The translations under genes and the position numbers were made by a program. The notes beneath the pieces are model-generated. The model had not been told where the DNA came from and did no database searches. It was given only the letters and a program-made list of their open reading frames with translations. From an uncultured Victivallis sp. (GTDB lineage Bacteria; Verrucomicrobiota; Lentisphaeria; Victivallales; Victivallaceae), in NCBI GenBank assembly GCA_944389895.1, contig CALXOA010000054.1:1-64000 (forward strand): DNA of 64,000 nucleotides, read 5' to 3'. This document shows positions 51,508-60,481 of this stretch, one piece after another. Position 1 is the stretch's first letter; each line of letters opens with the position of its first letter.

Positions 51508-52248
51508 ATGGCCAATCCCAACCGCGTTCCCATTCTGGAAAAAGCGATTGAAATCGTGGAATATATCGGTGCGCATCCGGAGCGGGTGACGCAATCGGAA
51601 CTCCAGCGGGCGCTGGGGATCTCTCAGGCGAGTTGTTACAGGATTGTCGCCACTCTGGTGGAGCGGAACTGGCTGGTCAAGGTCGGCAGCCGGCATTACG
51701 ATATTTCGGGAGGGTTGGCGGCAGTTGCGAAAAAGGTGGCGTTCCGGCTGGAGCGCTACCGGAAACTTCAGCCGGTGTTGAACCATCTGGCCAATGAACT
51801 CGGGTTTTCGGTCAAACTCTCCATCCGCGATGGAGAGGAGTTCGTCAATGTCTGCGCCGCGAAGCCGGCCGGGGAGGCGATTGTTTTCTCAGAACCGGGA
51901 TTTCGCTGCCCTCTCTCCGAGGTGGCTTCGGTCAGTACGGTTTTTCTGGCCGAAGAATCCCGGGAACGGCAGCGGGAACTTCTTCTGGGCTCCGCTGCCG
52001 AGCTTGAGAAACTGCGTGTGAAGCTCATCGAATACCGCAGAGACCGATTCAGTTTCAATGCCGGTTCCATGGCGGAAAACGCTCCGCACCACATCGACAC
52101 TCTGTCACTGCCTGTTTCCCGGAACGGGTGTCTGCTGGGGGTGCTCTCCCTGCTCGGGCTTCCCGGTGCACTGGCCGGGAGTGATCGGAAACTTCTGGCG
52201 GAGCGCAGCTCGGCCGCCGTGGAACGCTGCGCCGAGCTGCTTCCCTGA
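51508..52248 (+). CDS. IclR-family transcriptional regulator
   Basis: The 246-residue product has an N-terminal winged HTH (VTQSELQRALGISQASCYRI, VATLVERNWLVKVG). An IclR effector domain follows, with FSVKLSIRDGEEFVNVC, AGEAIVFSEPGFRCPLSEVA and LSLPVSRNGCLLGVLSLLGL. IclR regulators such as KdgR often control uronate and pectin genes, and here it faces uxaC, which supports that role. The effector is unknown. ATG 51508 is preferred over TTG 51481, which would add nine residues. It converges on the deacetylase gene with only 4 bp between the two stops. Confidence 0.88.
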   Translation: MANPNRVPILEKAIEIVEYIGAHPERVTQSELQRALGISQASCYRIVATLVERNWLVKVGSRHYDISGGLAAVAKKVAFRLERYRKLQPVLNHLANELGFSVKLSIRDGEEFVNVCAAKPAGEAIVFSEPGFRCPLSEVASVSTVFLAEESRERQRELLLGSAAELEKLRVKLIEYRRDRFSFNAGSMAENAPHHIDTLSLPVSRNGCLLGVLSLLGLPGALAGSDRKLLAERSSAAVERCAELLP

Positions 52249-52252
52249 CGGC

Positions 52253-54238
52253 TCAGGGAGCCGGCGCAGACGCCGGTGCCGCCGGTGCGGGATCGACAAA
52301 TTCGAGGCAGCGATGGGGATTGCTGCCCGCCGCAATGGAAAATTCCATGGTCCGCAACAGATTGCCTTTCCCTGACAGGACGAAGAGAATCCGATTCATC
52401 CCCTTCTGCACGACGATATCCGGAGTATGCTCTCTGGGAGCGAAGAGTTCACCGTTCACAAAGATTTTCTGATTCGGGCGCGAAGTGTAATAGATCCGCG
52501 CATGGCCGCTCAGGGGGGCTTTGAAGTCGAAGGCCGCGACGAGTCGGACCGGTTGCCCCGCCTTGCGCGCCTTTTCGGCGCCGCTCTTCCAATCGGCGTC
52601 TGCGCAGGTCAGGGCGACCGTTGCCGGCAGACTGCCCGGAAGCACTTCACCTCTGCGCCAGTTGGCGTTGGCGCTCTCTCCGAAGGAGCGCAGTTTCGCC
52701 TCCGGCCGTGAGAGTTTCTTCAATTCGGCGTCGGTGAGTTCCGTTTCCGGAAGGGGACCCAGCAGCCGGACCGTATCGCGGGGTACTGCCGCGACCGGCA
52801 TGGGCGGGGTGATCCGTGTGGTCGCATAGATCCGGCCGGGGGCGCTGCCGTCATGGAAATCGATCTGGGCTACGAAGTAGAGCGGTCCTCCCTGATACTC
52901 GGGTTCACTTCTGCGCACACCGAGTTTACGTGCAAAAGTACAGGATTTGCCGGGCGCGAGCTCCGAAAGCGAACGATAGCTGACTCCGTCGCCGAAGGAG
53001 GGCGGTGTCCGGAACGCGACGCGGATGTCGCGCAACAGCGTTTTCCCGTTGTTCGCGAAATCAACCCGGCACGTCTCCTTTTTGAGATCGACCGAAATTG
53101 CAGCCGTCAGATCCGGGAATTTCGCCGAAGCAAATTCTCCCTGCTTCGGGAGGCGGTTGTCGGGATTGTCGACAGCGTCAATTTTTCTGAGGTCATATTT
53201 CGGATCCTGTGCGAGCGAAAGGAAGCGCCCGCCGTCCCGGAGTTCCACAGGGGGAGCTGCGCTCTGTGGTTTCGGCGTCACGGAGAAGTCGAGCGGAAGC
53301 GAGGCGCCGATATACTCCGGTCGGATCCGTTGCACAGTGAAGACCACCGTATCCCCGTTGACCTTCTTGTCGACAATCTTACTGTGAAAGAAGTCGTACC
53401 GGTAGGCGAGGTATTCATTCTCGTTGCAGTACCACCAGGAGGGGTTCTGCGCATATTGATCGAGGCAGCGCCCGAGTTTCTCGAGCCCTTCGTCACTCTG
53501 CCAGACGTGAAGCCCGAGTGTCAGGTGTGGTTCGCGCAGGTGTTTCTGCAGATGCTCGTACCCCTTGGAAACTCCCGTGTGGAAGAGCTGCTCCGAAGGG
53601 TCGCGATCGTTGACGTTGAACAGAAAACTGACAAACCAGCTGCGCCGGGGCATTCCGTACTCTTTCTCCAGATCCGGGAAATACTCCGGCGAACCGAGCA
53701 TTCCGGTACGTTCTAGAACTTCCCCGATCATGCGCGGCATCTCCTGGTGGAAACTGCGGTAGGCACAACCCGGAAGCACGAACGCCGCCACCTGAGTGTT
53801 GCTCTTCGACTCAAGGTCGACACGGTTGGCCATTACCTCGTGGAAATTCCGGTTCGGCGTGTATTCCGTCAATTTCGGATGGTTCAGCGTGTGGCTGCCG
53901 ATCGAGAAACCCGGCTGATGCAGTTTCGGCAACACATTCCGGCGGAAGTTCTCATTGAAGGCACACAGATAAAAAGTTCCCCGATAACCGTATTTCTTCA
54001 GCAGCTCCGCCATTTTGACATGCCGGGGATTGGAGTCATCCCAGCGGGTGGAAAAGGCGACCGATTTCCCCCCGGGCAGCGGCAATGGTTCAAGCTGAGC
54101 CGCTTCCGCCTGTTCCGGGGTTGCGAATTTCAATTTGATCGACTGCAGATAGGTTGGCGCCTTGAGCGGATTTTCTTCCGCCGCGAAAACGGCGCACCCC
54201 AGCGCCAGCACGGCCGCGGCAAGCATCTGATGCTTCAT
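52253..54238 (-). CDS. Exported polysaccharide deacetylase-like protein (CE4/NodB-type) with C-terminal beta domains
   Basis: The 661-residue product has a signal peptide (MKHQMLAAAVLALGCAVFAA). A NodB-like domain spans about residues 50-330: SVAFSTRWDDSNPRH stands where TFDDG is normal (Asp kept as WDD), and SIGSHTLNHPKL gives the metal-binding His pair. A C-terminal part contains about two beta domains (DFSVTPKPQSAAPPVELR to the end). CE4 enzymes remove acetyl groups from chitin, peptidoglycan or xylan. ATG 54238 has GGAGGG about ten bases ahead and lies far downstream of the promoter at 54521-54549, leaving a leader of about 275 bases. Confidence 0.8.
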   Translation of the reverse strand: MKHQMLAAAVLALGCAVFAAEENPLKAPTYLQSIKLKFATPEQAEAAQLEPLPLPGGKSVAFSTRWDDSNPRHVKMAELLKKYGYRGTFYLCAFNENFRRNVLPKLHQPGFSIGSHTLNHPKLTEYTPNRNFHEVMANRVDLESKSNTQVAAFVLPGCAYRSFHQEMPRMIGEVLERTGMLGSPEYFPDLEKEYGMPRRSWFVSFLFNVNDRDPSEQLFHTGVSKGYEHLQKHLREPHLTLGLHVWQSDEGLEKLGRCLDQYAQNPSWWYCNENEYLAYRYDFFHSKIVDKKVNGDTVVFTVQRIRPEYIGASLPLDFSVTPKPQSAAPPVELRDGGRFLSLAQDPKYDLRKIDAVDNPDNRLPKQGEFASAKFPDLTAAISVDLKKETCRVDFANNGKTLLRDIRVAFRTPPSFGDGVSYRSLSELAPGKSCTFARKLGVRRSEPEYQGGPLYFVAQIDFHDGSAPGRIYATTRITPPMPVAAVPRDTVRLLGPLPETELTDAELKKLSRPEAKLRSFGESANANWRRGEVLPGSLPATVALTCADADWKSGAEKARKAGQPVRLVAAFDFKAPLSGHARIYYTSRPNQKIFVNGELFAPREHTPDIVVQKGMNRILFVLSGKGNLLRTMEFSIAAGSNPHRCLEFVDPAPAAPASAPAP

Positions 54239-54520
54239 CGGCTGTTGACCCTCCAGATGATCGGGGTGGTGACAGTGTGCAACGGGAAACGAAGCCTCCC
54301 CGAAACTCAGACGACGTTTTTCCCATACCGGTTTTCGGCCGACGTCGCGGGACAGCTCTTTGTGTGGACACAACTTCTCCGCTGCGGGCTTGCCCCAACG
54401 TAACGGACCACCGCAGCTGCATGTTGTTCCTCCGGTGCTGCCCGGGGGATTCCGTGATCGTTTTCCCCGCTGCATTCCATCCGTGATGCAGGCGAAACCG
54501 GTGCTGGAGGATTATAGACC

Positions 54521-54549
54521 CGGATTGCCGAAAATGCAAGGCCGTGAGT
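54521..54549 (-). promoter_or_regulatory. Promoter of the deacetylase gene
   Basis: On the minus strand TTGCAT (54544-54549), a 17-base spacer and TATAAT (54521-54526) are a good sigma70 match. Transcription would start near 54514. Confidence 0.7.
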
Positions 54550-54669
54550 GTTTTTTTCAGCGGAAAGGAGGTTGGTGAATACCGGGAAACGACGTTCCGG
54601 TGCGACCGGAATGGCGCGGTTGAATGCGGGAAAAACTGGATTCCCCGCCTCCGGGAAGCTCTCCGGAGA

Positions 54670-54698
54670 TTGCAATCGAGGGCTTTCCCGATTATATT
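54670..54698 (+). promoter_or_regulatory. Promoter of the phosphohexomutase operon
   Basis: TTGCAA (54670-54675), a 17-base spacer and TATATT (54693-54698) place transcription start near 54706. This excludes the longer upstream reading of the mutase gene. Confidence 0.65.
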
Positions 54699-54737
54699 AT
54701 TCCGGACGATTTCCGGACGGATGGCAAGGAGGCTTTC

Positions 54738-56138
54738 TTGAACAGGCTCAACACATTGAAATTTTCCGAAAGCGGAGTGCGCGGCGTGGTCGGGGAGGGG
54801 CTGACCCCGCGGCTGGTCACCGAACTCGGGACGGCGTTCGGTTTCTATCAGGGGGGAGGGCGTATCATCGTCGGGCGCGATACCCGGCCGACCGGAGAGC
54901 TCTTTGAGCGGGCGGTGACGGCGGGATTGCTTGCCGCGGGGTGTGAAGTGGTCAGGGTCGGTGTGGTTCCGACGCCGACAATCCAGTTCACCGTGGCCCG
55001 GACCGGTGCGTCGGGCGGCATTGCGATTACCGCAAGTCACAATCCTCTGGAGTGGAATGCGCTCAAATTCATCGGCAGCTGCGGTACGTTCCTCGACCGT
55101 GGCGAGGCGTCGGAACTCTTCGCCCTCTACAACCAGGGCAGCGGCGCCTGCCGCGGGGAAAAGGATCTGCGCCGTGTCCGCATCATGGAGGGGGCATTTG
55201 CGGAGCATGAGGCGCGGAGTCGGGCCATCCGCGATTTCGAGGCGGCCCGGGCACGGCGTTTCCGGGGCGCGGTCGAGTGCGCCAACGGCGTCGGCGCTCT
55301 CTATTCGGCGGATTTTCTGCGTCGGCTCGGGTGCGAGGTTTTCGTGCTCAATGATGAGATCGACGGCAGGTTCCGGCGTCCGCCGGAGCCGTTGCCCGAG
55401 CATCTGGGACCGCTCTGTGAGCTGGTTCGTCAGAATCATTGTCACATCGGTTTCGGGCAGGATCCGGACGGCGACCGACTGACTGTTGTGACCGAGGAGG
55501 GCGTCGCGTTGAATCCGCACTATACGGTGGCGCTCGCGGTTGACCAGGTCCTTGACGGGGGCGATCCCGGTCCGGTGGTCGTCAACGTGCAGACCTCAAG
55601 GCTGCTGGAGCATATCGTGGAGTCGTACGGGTGCCGTCTGCAGGTCTCCAAAGTCGGTGAAATCAACGTGGTGGAACGAATGATCGAACTCGACAGCTGG
55701 ATCGGGGGCGAAGGCAACTGCGGCGGTGTGATCTATCGGAAGGTCCATCCCGGCCGCGACAGTTTCACCGCAATGGCGCTGATCCTTGAGCGGATGGCGT
55801 TTTCGGAGCGGCCGGTCGGGGCGATCGTGGCCGCGTTTCCGCCGCAGTGCAATCTGTCGGAACGCTTTGCGGTGCCGCCCATCCCGGCGCGGAACGTGCT
55901 TTCGGAACTGGCACGCCGGTATCGTGAATATGAACCGTTGACCTTCGACGGGCTGCGGTTCGATCTGCCTGAGGGGCGTGTCCTGATGCGTTCCTCGAAT
56001 ACCGAGCCGATCATGCGGCTCAACGTCGAGGCCTCGGATCAGGCTGCCGCGGAAGCATTGCTCGACCGTTTCCGGCGCGAGATCGAGGAGATCTTGAAAA
56101 GTCAGGAACAACCGGTTTTACCGAACGGGGAGGAATGA
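54738..56138 (+). CDS. Phosphoglucomutase/phosphomannomutase family protein (TTG start)
   Basis: Alpha-D-phosphohexomutases shift phosphate between the 1 and 6 positions of sugars or aminosugars. The 466-residue product has LKFSESGVRG at the start, ITASHNPLEWNALKF with the phosphoserine Ser100, the metal loop QDPDGDRLTV (Asp242, 244, 246), GGEGNCGGVI as the sugar-binding loop and RSSNTEPIMRLNVE binding phosphate. TTG 54738 is chosen because AAGGAGG lies five bases upstream and the motif order then begins at residue 7. The only ATG in this area is out of frame. It may be a GlmM- or ManB-like enzyme; the sugar is not clear. It begins a four-gene + run. Confidence 0.9.
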   Translation: MNRLNTLKFSESGVRGVVGEGLTPRLVTELGTAFGFYQGGGRIIVGRDTRPTGELFERAVTAGLLAAGCEVVRVGVVPTPTIQFTVARTGASGGIAITASHNPLEWNALKFIGSCGTFLDRGEASELFALYNQGSGACRGEKDLRRVRIMEGAFAEHEARSRAIRDFEAARARRFRGAVECANGVGALYSADFLRRLGCEVFVLNDEIDGRFRRPPEPLPEHLGPLCELVRQNHCHIGFGQDPDGDRLTVVTEEGVALNPHYTVALAVDQVLDGGDPGPVVVNVQTSRLLEHIVESYGCRLQVSKVGEINVVERMIELDSWIGGEGNCGGVIYRKVHPGRDSFTAMALILERMAFSERPVGAIVAAFPPQCNLSERFAVPPIPARNVLSELARRYREYEPLTFDGLRFDLPEGRVLMRSSNTEPIMRLNVEASDQAAAEALLDRFRREIEEILKSQEQPVLPNGEE

Positions 56139-56139
56139 G

Positions 56140-56802
56140 ATGGAAAAAGGTGCGTCGGTCTTTTTTTTCGACATGGACCATACGCTGATCAACGCCGACT
56201 GCGATGTGACCTGGAAATATTTTGTGGTCAGACACGGCCTCGCTCCGGAGAGTGCGCTTCAGGAAGCGGAACGCTTCTTCGAAGATTACAACGCCGGTTG
56301 TCTCGACGAGGAGAAGTTCCATGAATTTCAGTTCCGGGAGTTCCGGGGGCGTACTGTGGAGGAGATGGCGATCCTGGCGGAACAGCATTTCGAAGAGTTC
56401 ATCCGTCCGAAGGTCTATGCCGATGCAGTCGCCTGTATTCGTTCGGCGCAGAACCGGGGGTGTCCGACTGCGATTCTGACTTCCACCAATTCAACGATTG
56501 CCGGGCCGGTTGCCGCTTTCCTCGGCATCCCGGTGGTGCTCGGCACCCGGCTTGAAACGACGGGAGGGCGTTACACCGGCAGAATTTCCGGCACCTATGG
56601 GGTCGGTCAGGGAAAGGTGGTGATCGCATCGGAGTACGCCCGGGAACATGGGATCTCCCTCGCGGACTTCGCCTATTACGGCGACAGCATCAATGACCGG
56701 AACATTCTCGAGGCGGTCGGTTTCCCCTGCGCCGTCAATCCCTCGGCGGCGCTGCGTGAACTGGCCGGCGCGAAGGGGTGGCGGATTCTCAACTGGAAGT
56801 GA
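56140..56802 (+). CDS. HAD-IB family phosphatase
   Basis: The 220-residue product has motif I FFFDMDHTLIN (Asp11, Asp13), motif II AILTSTNS, motif III Lys in GQGKVV, and motif IV YYGDSINDRNIL. This is the layout of subfamily IB (phosphoserine phosphatase-like). It starts directly after the mutase stop with AGG ahead of the ATG and is in the same operon. It probably removes phosphate from a small metabolite linked to the sugar pathway; the substrate is not known. Confidence 0.9.
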   Translation: MEKGASVFFFDMDHTLINADCDVTWKYFVVRHGLAPESALQEAERFFEDYNAGCLDEEKFHEFQFREFRGRTVEEMAILAEQHFEEFIRPKVYADAVACIRSAQNRGCPTAILTSTNSTIAGPVAAFLGIPVVLGTRLETTGGRYTGRISGTYGVGQGKVVIASEYAREHGISLADFAYYGDSINDRNILEAVGFPCAVNPSAALRELAGAKGWRILNWK

Positions 56803-56820
56803 CGGGGGAGAGGTGTTCAG

Positions 56821-58008
56821 ATGAAAGTCGCGGTGATTTCCAACCCCCGGCATACCAACGGGGATCTGATCGAGTTCATGTTGCTGCGTGCGGCGCACTG
56901 GTTCGGTGAATACGAAAAGGCCGACCTCATGCTGGTGACCGGAGAGTTGACGCCGTGGAACACTTCCGCCGCTCGTAGTTTTCTGTCTGAGTTCTTCTCT
57001 TCGCTGAAATTGCGCAAACTGGCGATGCCGGTGGTTTGGCTGACCGATCGGCCCCGCTGGGTGGAGCTTCCCGAACCGCCCGCGATGGTGACGGGTGACG
57101 CCGTGGAGCTTCCTCCCGCGGAACTGGTGGAACGGATCCGGCGGAGTGCCGGGAAGCTGCCCGATTTCAGCGGTCCCGCGTTCGAAACGGTACTGGCCGA
57201 GACCGGCGGAGATGGTTCGATCCGGTCGCGGCGGGTCGCGATGGCATTGCCTGAATTGCCCTGTATCACCGATTTTCATGTACATACCAATCTGGCCTAC
57301 TGCAGTGAAAACATGAATATTCCGCAGGCGCTCGAGATGGCGCGGTTGACCCGGCTGGCCGGACTCTGCTTCAGCGAACACTCCGGGCATCTCTATCTGG
57401 ATATTCCGGATTATTGGGAGGGGCGCTGCGTCTGGCGTAATGTCGGGACACCGTGTGGTTTCCGCCGCCTTCATCGAATGGAGGGGTATTGCGAGGCGCT
57501 GGCTTCCGCCCCTTCAGGCGCCTGGCTGAACGGTTTCGAGATCGATGTTGACGCCGCCGGTGACATCATGCTTCTCGAGGAGGACCGTCCGCGGGCCCGG
57601 GTACTGCTCGGGGCGGTTCATTTCCTCGACGAACGGCGGGAACTTGAAAGAGCAAAGCGGGAATTTCTGTTCCGCACCGAGGCGTTATTGAAATACGGGG
57701 TGCAGATTCTCGCTCATCCGTTCCGCATTTTCGCCTGGGCGGGGTTGCCGAAACCGCCGGAACTTTACCGGCCGGTGATCGAACTGCTGAAGCGATATGA
57801 CGTCGCGGCGGAGATCAACTTCCACTGCAACGAGCCGGAAGCCGAGTTCTTCGACCTCTGTGTCAGAAGCGGCGTAAAGCTGTCGCTCGGCAGTGATGCG
57901 CACAACCTCTATGAGGTCGGGTTTCTGCATCCGCATCTGCGTTTTCTCGATGCCCTCGGTCTCTCCGGCCGGCTCGATTCGATTCTCTGGCAATATTCCG
58001 GAAAGTGA
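56821..58008 (+). CDS. PHP-domain protein with degenerate phosphoesterase-like N-terminus
   Basis: The 395-residue product has a PHP metallohydrolase domain from about residue 150. Ligand motifs are ITDFHVHTNLAYCSE, GLCFSEHSGHL, NGFEIDVDAAG, GAVHFLDERR, QILAHPFRIF and LSLGSDAHN, a full set, so it is probably an active phosphoesterase (histidinol-phosphatase or 5'-nucleotidase-like). The first 125 residues (MKVAVISNPRHTNGDLIEFM, ADLMLVTGELTPWNT, MPVVWLTDRPRW) follow the strand order of calcineurin-like phosphoesterases. There the expected Asp and His residues are changed to Asn, Arg and Glu, suggesting a non-catalytic domain. It lies in the mutase operon, 18 bp from the HAD gene. Confidence 0.8.
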   Translation: MKVAVISNPRHTNGDLIEFMLLRAAHWFGEYEKADLMLVTGELTPWNTSAARSFLSEFFSSLKLRKLAMPVVWLTDRPRWVELPEPPAMVTGDAVELPPAELVERIRRSAGKLPDFSGPAFETVLAETGGDGSIRSRRVAMALPELPCITDFHVHTNLAYCSENMNIPQALEMARLTRLAGLCFSEHSGHLYLDIPDYWEGRCVWRNVGTPCGFRRLHRMEGYCEALASAPSGAWLNGFEIDVDAAGDIMLLEEDRPRARVLLGAVHFLDERRELERAKREFLFRTEALLKYGVQILAHPFRIFAWAGLPKPPELYRPVIELLKRYDVAAEINFHCNEPEAEFFDLCVRSGVKLSLGSDAHNLYEVGFLHPHLRFLDALGLSGRLDSILWQYSGK

Positions 58009-58016
58009 GGTTTCCC

Positions 58017-59006
58017 ATGTCTTATTCTCCCGATCCCGGCCGTTACGATTCAATGGCCTACCGCCGCTGTGGACGCAGCGGGCTCCGGCTGCCGGTGGTG
58101 TCGCTCGGTCTGTGGCACAATTTCGGCAGCGTCGATGTCTATGAAAACTGTCGCCGGATGGTCCAGACCGCGTTCGATCTCGGGATCACCCATTTCGATC
58201 TGGCGAACAATTACGGCCCGGAGCCCGGTTCCGCGGAGATCACCTTCGGCCGCATTCTGAAACAGGATCTCGCGGCCTGGCGGGATGAGCTGGTAATTTC
58301 CAGCAAGGCGGGGTATTACATGTGGCCCGGGCCTTACGGTGAATGGGGATCGCGCAAGAATCTGATTGCGAGCTGCGACCAGAGTCTGCGGCGGCTCGGA
58401 GTGGAGTATGTGGACATCTTCTATCATCACCGGCCCGATCCGGATACCCCGGTGGAGGAGTCGATGCTGGCGCTTGATCAGATCGTCCGCTCCGGCAAGG
58501 CGCTTTACGCTGGGATTTCGAACTACGGTCCGGAGCGGGCCGCCGAAGCGATCCGGGTGCTGCGGGAACTCAAGACCCCCTTTGTGCTCCATCAGGTGCG
58601 CTACAATATGCTTGACCGGGCGCATGAACGGCAGGGGAGTTTCCGGCTGCTTCAGGAGGAGGGGGTCGGCGGTATCGTCTTCTCGCCGCTGGCGCAGGGG
58701 TTGCTGACGGGACGCTATCTCGACGGCATTCCGGCGGATTCGCGGGCGGCGCGCAACGGTTTTCTGAAGGCCGATTCGATTACCTCGGAGCTGCTCGGCA
58801 GGATTCGTGCCCTTGATGCGATTGCCCGCGGGCGCGGGCAGACGCTCGCGGAAATGGCCGTCGCCTGGGTGCTGGCGCAGCCCGGGGTCACGTCGGCGCT
58901 GGTCGGTGCGAGCCGCCCGGAACAGATTCGCGACATCGTCGCCGGATTGTCGAAACTCGACTTCTCCGCAGCCGAGCTCGCGGCAATCGACACGGTACTT
59001 GCATGA
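58017..59006 (+). CDS. Aldo/keto reductase (YghZ-like)
   Basis: The 329-residue product is an (alpha/beta)8 reductase: THFDLANNYGPEPGSAE supplies the catalytic Asp and Tyr, VISSKAGYYMWPGPYGEWGS the Lys, and FYHHRPDPDTPVEE the His. NYGPE and SPLAQGLLTGRYLDG belong to the YghZ/Kv-beta-like branch that reduces glyceraldehyde-3-phosphate or methylglyoxal. It uses NADPH. ATG 58017 has GAGG six bases ahead, so GTG 58005 is not needed. It closes the operon that begins at 54738. Its place with mutase, HAD and PHP genes suggests a sugar-phosphate pathway, which is inference. Confidence 0.9.
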   Translation: MSYSPDPGRYDSMAYRRCGRSGLRLPVVSLGLWHNFGSVDVYENCRRMVQTAFDLGITHFDLANNYGPEPGSAEITFGRILKQDLAAWRDELVISSKAGYYMWPGPYGEWGSRKNLIASCDQSLRRLGVEYVDIFYHHRPDPDTPVEESMLALDQIVRSGKALYAGISNYGPERAAEAIRVLRELKTPFVLHQVRYNMLDRAHERQGSFRLLQEEGVGGIVFSPLAQGLLTGRYLDGIPADSRAARNGFLKADSITSELLGRIRALDAIARGRGQTLAEMAVAWVLAQPGVTSALVGASRPEQIRDIVAGLSKLDFSAAELAAIDTVLA

Positions 59007-59033
59007 AGGGAACAGTGACCGGGGGGGGCACGA

Positions 59034-60242
59034 TCAGCGTGGTTCCATTGCGTAAAGCGGTACATCCTGCATGACCGCTTTCACATCCTCGAGGCGCACC
59101 CAGTGGAGCAGGTATTGTTCTCCCCAGGAGTTGGAGACAGCCAGTTCCCCGGTTTCCTCGTTGTAGCCGATGATCAGGCAGACGTGCGCTCCCTTCCGGC
59201 GCGAGGGGAGTCGTTTCTGGCGGCGGAGTGTTTTCTTCCACTCCTTGAGCGGTACGAGTTCACGGCGTGTCGTATTGTCGAGCATGCGCTCGACATAGTC
59301 GTCGGTGGAATAGAGCGTCAGCACGATTGGATATCCACAATTGATGGCTCGGACGATGTGTCGCATTGAGGTGCCGCCGAGTTCTTCCATGTTCAGACCG
59401 TACTCTTTCAAAACCGGGCGGACTCCGGAGAGCGCCTTTGCAAGTTTTGTTCCGTCGGTGGCGTCTGTTCCGGACCAGTCGGCGATCCGGTGCATGTCGA
59501 TCCCGGTGATGCCGTAATAGAGGAAGCAACGCTCCAGTGTGGCTGGAACGCAATATCCCTTGCTGCCCTGGGCGACCATCGGAATGTTTTTGATGTAGAC
59601 ATCTCCTCTGGCATTCTTTTCCAGATTCCCGGTCAGGTTCAGTTCCGCCGTATCGAGTGCTTCGGTTCGGTTCCGACGCCTGGAATTGACTTTCTCCCGG
59701 GGGATCAGATGGATGACCAGATATTCGCGCCTGACTCCTTCCGGAAGAACAGCCAGCTTCTTCCAGTACCAGACCTTGAGTTTTGTCGTGGTTCTGCCGC
59801 TTCCATGAAAGGCACTTTCGCCGCTCCCGAGCAACTGTGTCAGTCGCGTCTCGACCTCTCTGATGTCCTGCCGGAGTTCCCGGGCGAATTTTGTCGTCCG
59901 CCCATCCACGATGGAATCCCCCTTGTTTGTCAGCAGAATATCGACTCCGGAGAGTTTGCCGTCCGGAAGCAGGAAGAGTCTGAACTGTTCGACGGGAATC
60001 CCGAAAAACGAGCTTTTATCCGGGGTGATCGTACCGATTTTGCCGTTCGGAAAATCGGTGAAATCGATTTTGCCGTTCGGGCCGGCCAACCGGGCCAGGA
60101 CCGGACTGCTGGGATCATCCCAGAGGTTGTCATCAGCCAGCAGCGGCAGGCCGAGTTGTCGGTTGAAGGTTTGAAAATCGACCTCCGCTGCGGCACAGAC
60201 AACGGTCAGAAACAGCACGAAGGCCGATTGGAAATATTTCAT
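59034..60242 (-). CDS. Exported C39-like papain-fold peptidase
   Basis: The 402-residue product has a signal peptide (MKYFQSAFVLFLTVVCAAAE). A C-terminal Peptidase_C39-like domain spans about residues 215-400. GYCVPATLERCFLYYG has Cys231, GAHVCLIIGYNEETG has His353 and LAVSNSWGE has Asn371, the papain-type triad. About residues 20-210 form an uncharacterised N-terminal domain (VDFQTFNRQLGLPLLADDNL). It might process or bind peptides in the periplasm. ATG 60242 has a weak GAAGAAG upstream, while a longer frame lacks the signal at its start. It converges on the aldo-keto reductase gene. A TTGATT...TATTTT promoter-like pair lies about 50-80 bp upstream. Confidence 0.8.
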   Translation of the reverse strand: MKYFQSAFVLFLTVVCAAAEVDFQTFNRQLGLPLLADDNLWDDPSSPVLARLAGPNGKIDFTDFPNGKIGTITPDKSSFFGIPVEQFRLFLLPDGKLSGVDILLTNKGDSIVDGRTTKFARELRQDIREVETRLTQLLGSGESAFHGSGRTTTKLKVWYWKKLAVLPEGVRREYLVIHLIPREKVNSRRRNRTEALDTAELNLTGNLEKNARGDVYIKNIPMVAQGSKGYCVPATLERCFLYYGITGIDMHRIADWSGTDATDGTKLAKALSGVRPVLKEYGLNMEELGGTSMRHIVRAINCGYPIVLTLYSTDDYVERMLDNTTRRELVPLKEWKKTLRRQKRLPSRRKGAHVCLIIGYNEETGELAVSNSWGEQYLLHWVRLEDVKAVMQDVPLYAMEPR

Positions 60243-60481
60243 CAGATCTCTTCTTCGGAAGCCTGAACGATGTTGTTTTGATATAAAATAATTTATATTC
60301 CAATAAAAATCAACCTGCTTCAAGGAAAGAATGCGGGCGGCATTCCCGTATTTTTTTCCGGAATCCGGTCTGGGGGGGACGGCGACATCTTCGGTCCAGG
60401 TTCGAGGAACGCCGGCTGGAAAGCCGGGGGAAAGCCGTTCAGTGGGGTTCGGATGCCGACTCCTCCTTCCCGTATCGACGA
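60243..60481. other. Intergenic region with a hairpin and T run
   Basis: GAATGC and GCATTC (60330-60347) can pair and are followed by a run of seven T on the plus strand. No plus-strand gene is known upstream, so it may be a relic or an RNA end. Nothing else is seen. Confidence 0.35.

Larger units (their letters stand above)
54239..54737. other. Long control region between divergent deacetylase and phosphohexomutase genes
   Basis: This 499-bp stretch holds two promoter-like sites: one on minus at 54521-54549 for the deacetylase gene, and one on plus at 54670-54698 for the mutase gene. Between the minus promoter and the deacetylase start lies an unexplained leader of about 275 bases. It includes GGAGG followed six bases later by an ATG (minus strand, near 54424) that opens a frame overlapping the deacetylase start out of phase. 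No gene is called from it. Confidence 0.55.

Noticed and set aside
54090..54424. Out-of-frame minus-strand frame opening at GGAGG..ATG in the deacetylase leader
   Set aside because: It overlaps the deacetylase start by about 150 bases, has a low-complexity Arg/Gly/Ser composition and no recognisable domain. It is kept only as part of the leader observation.
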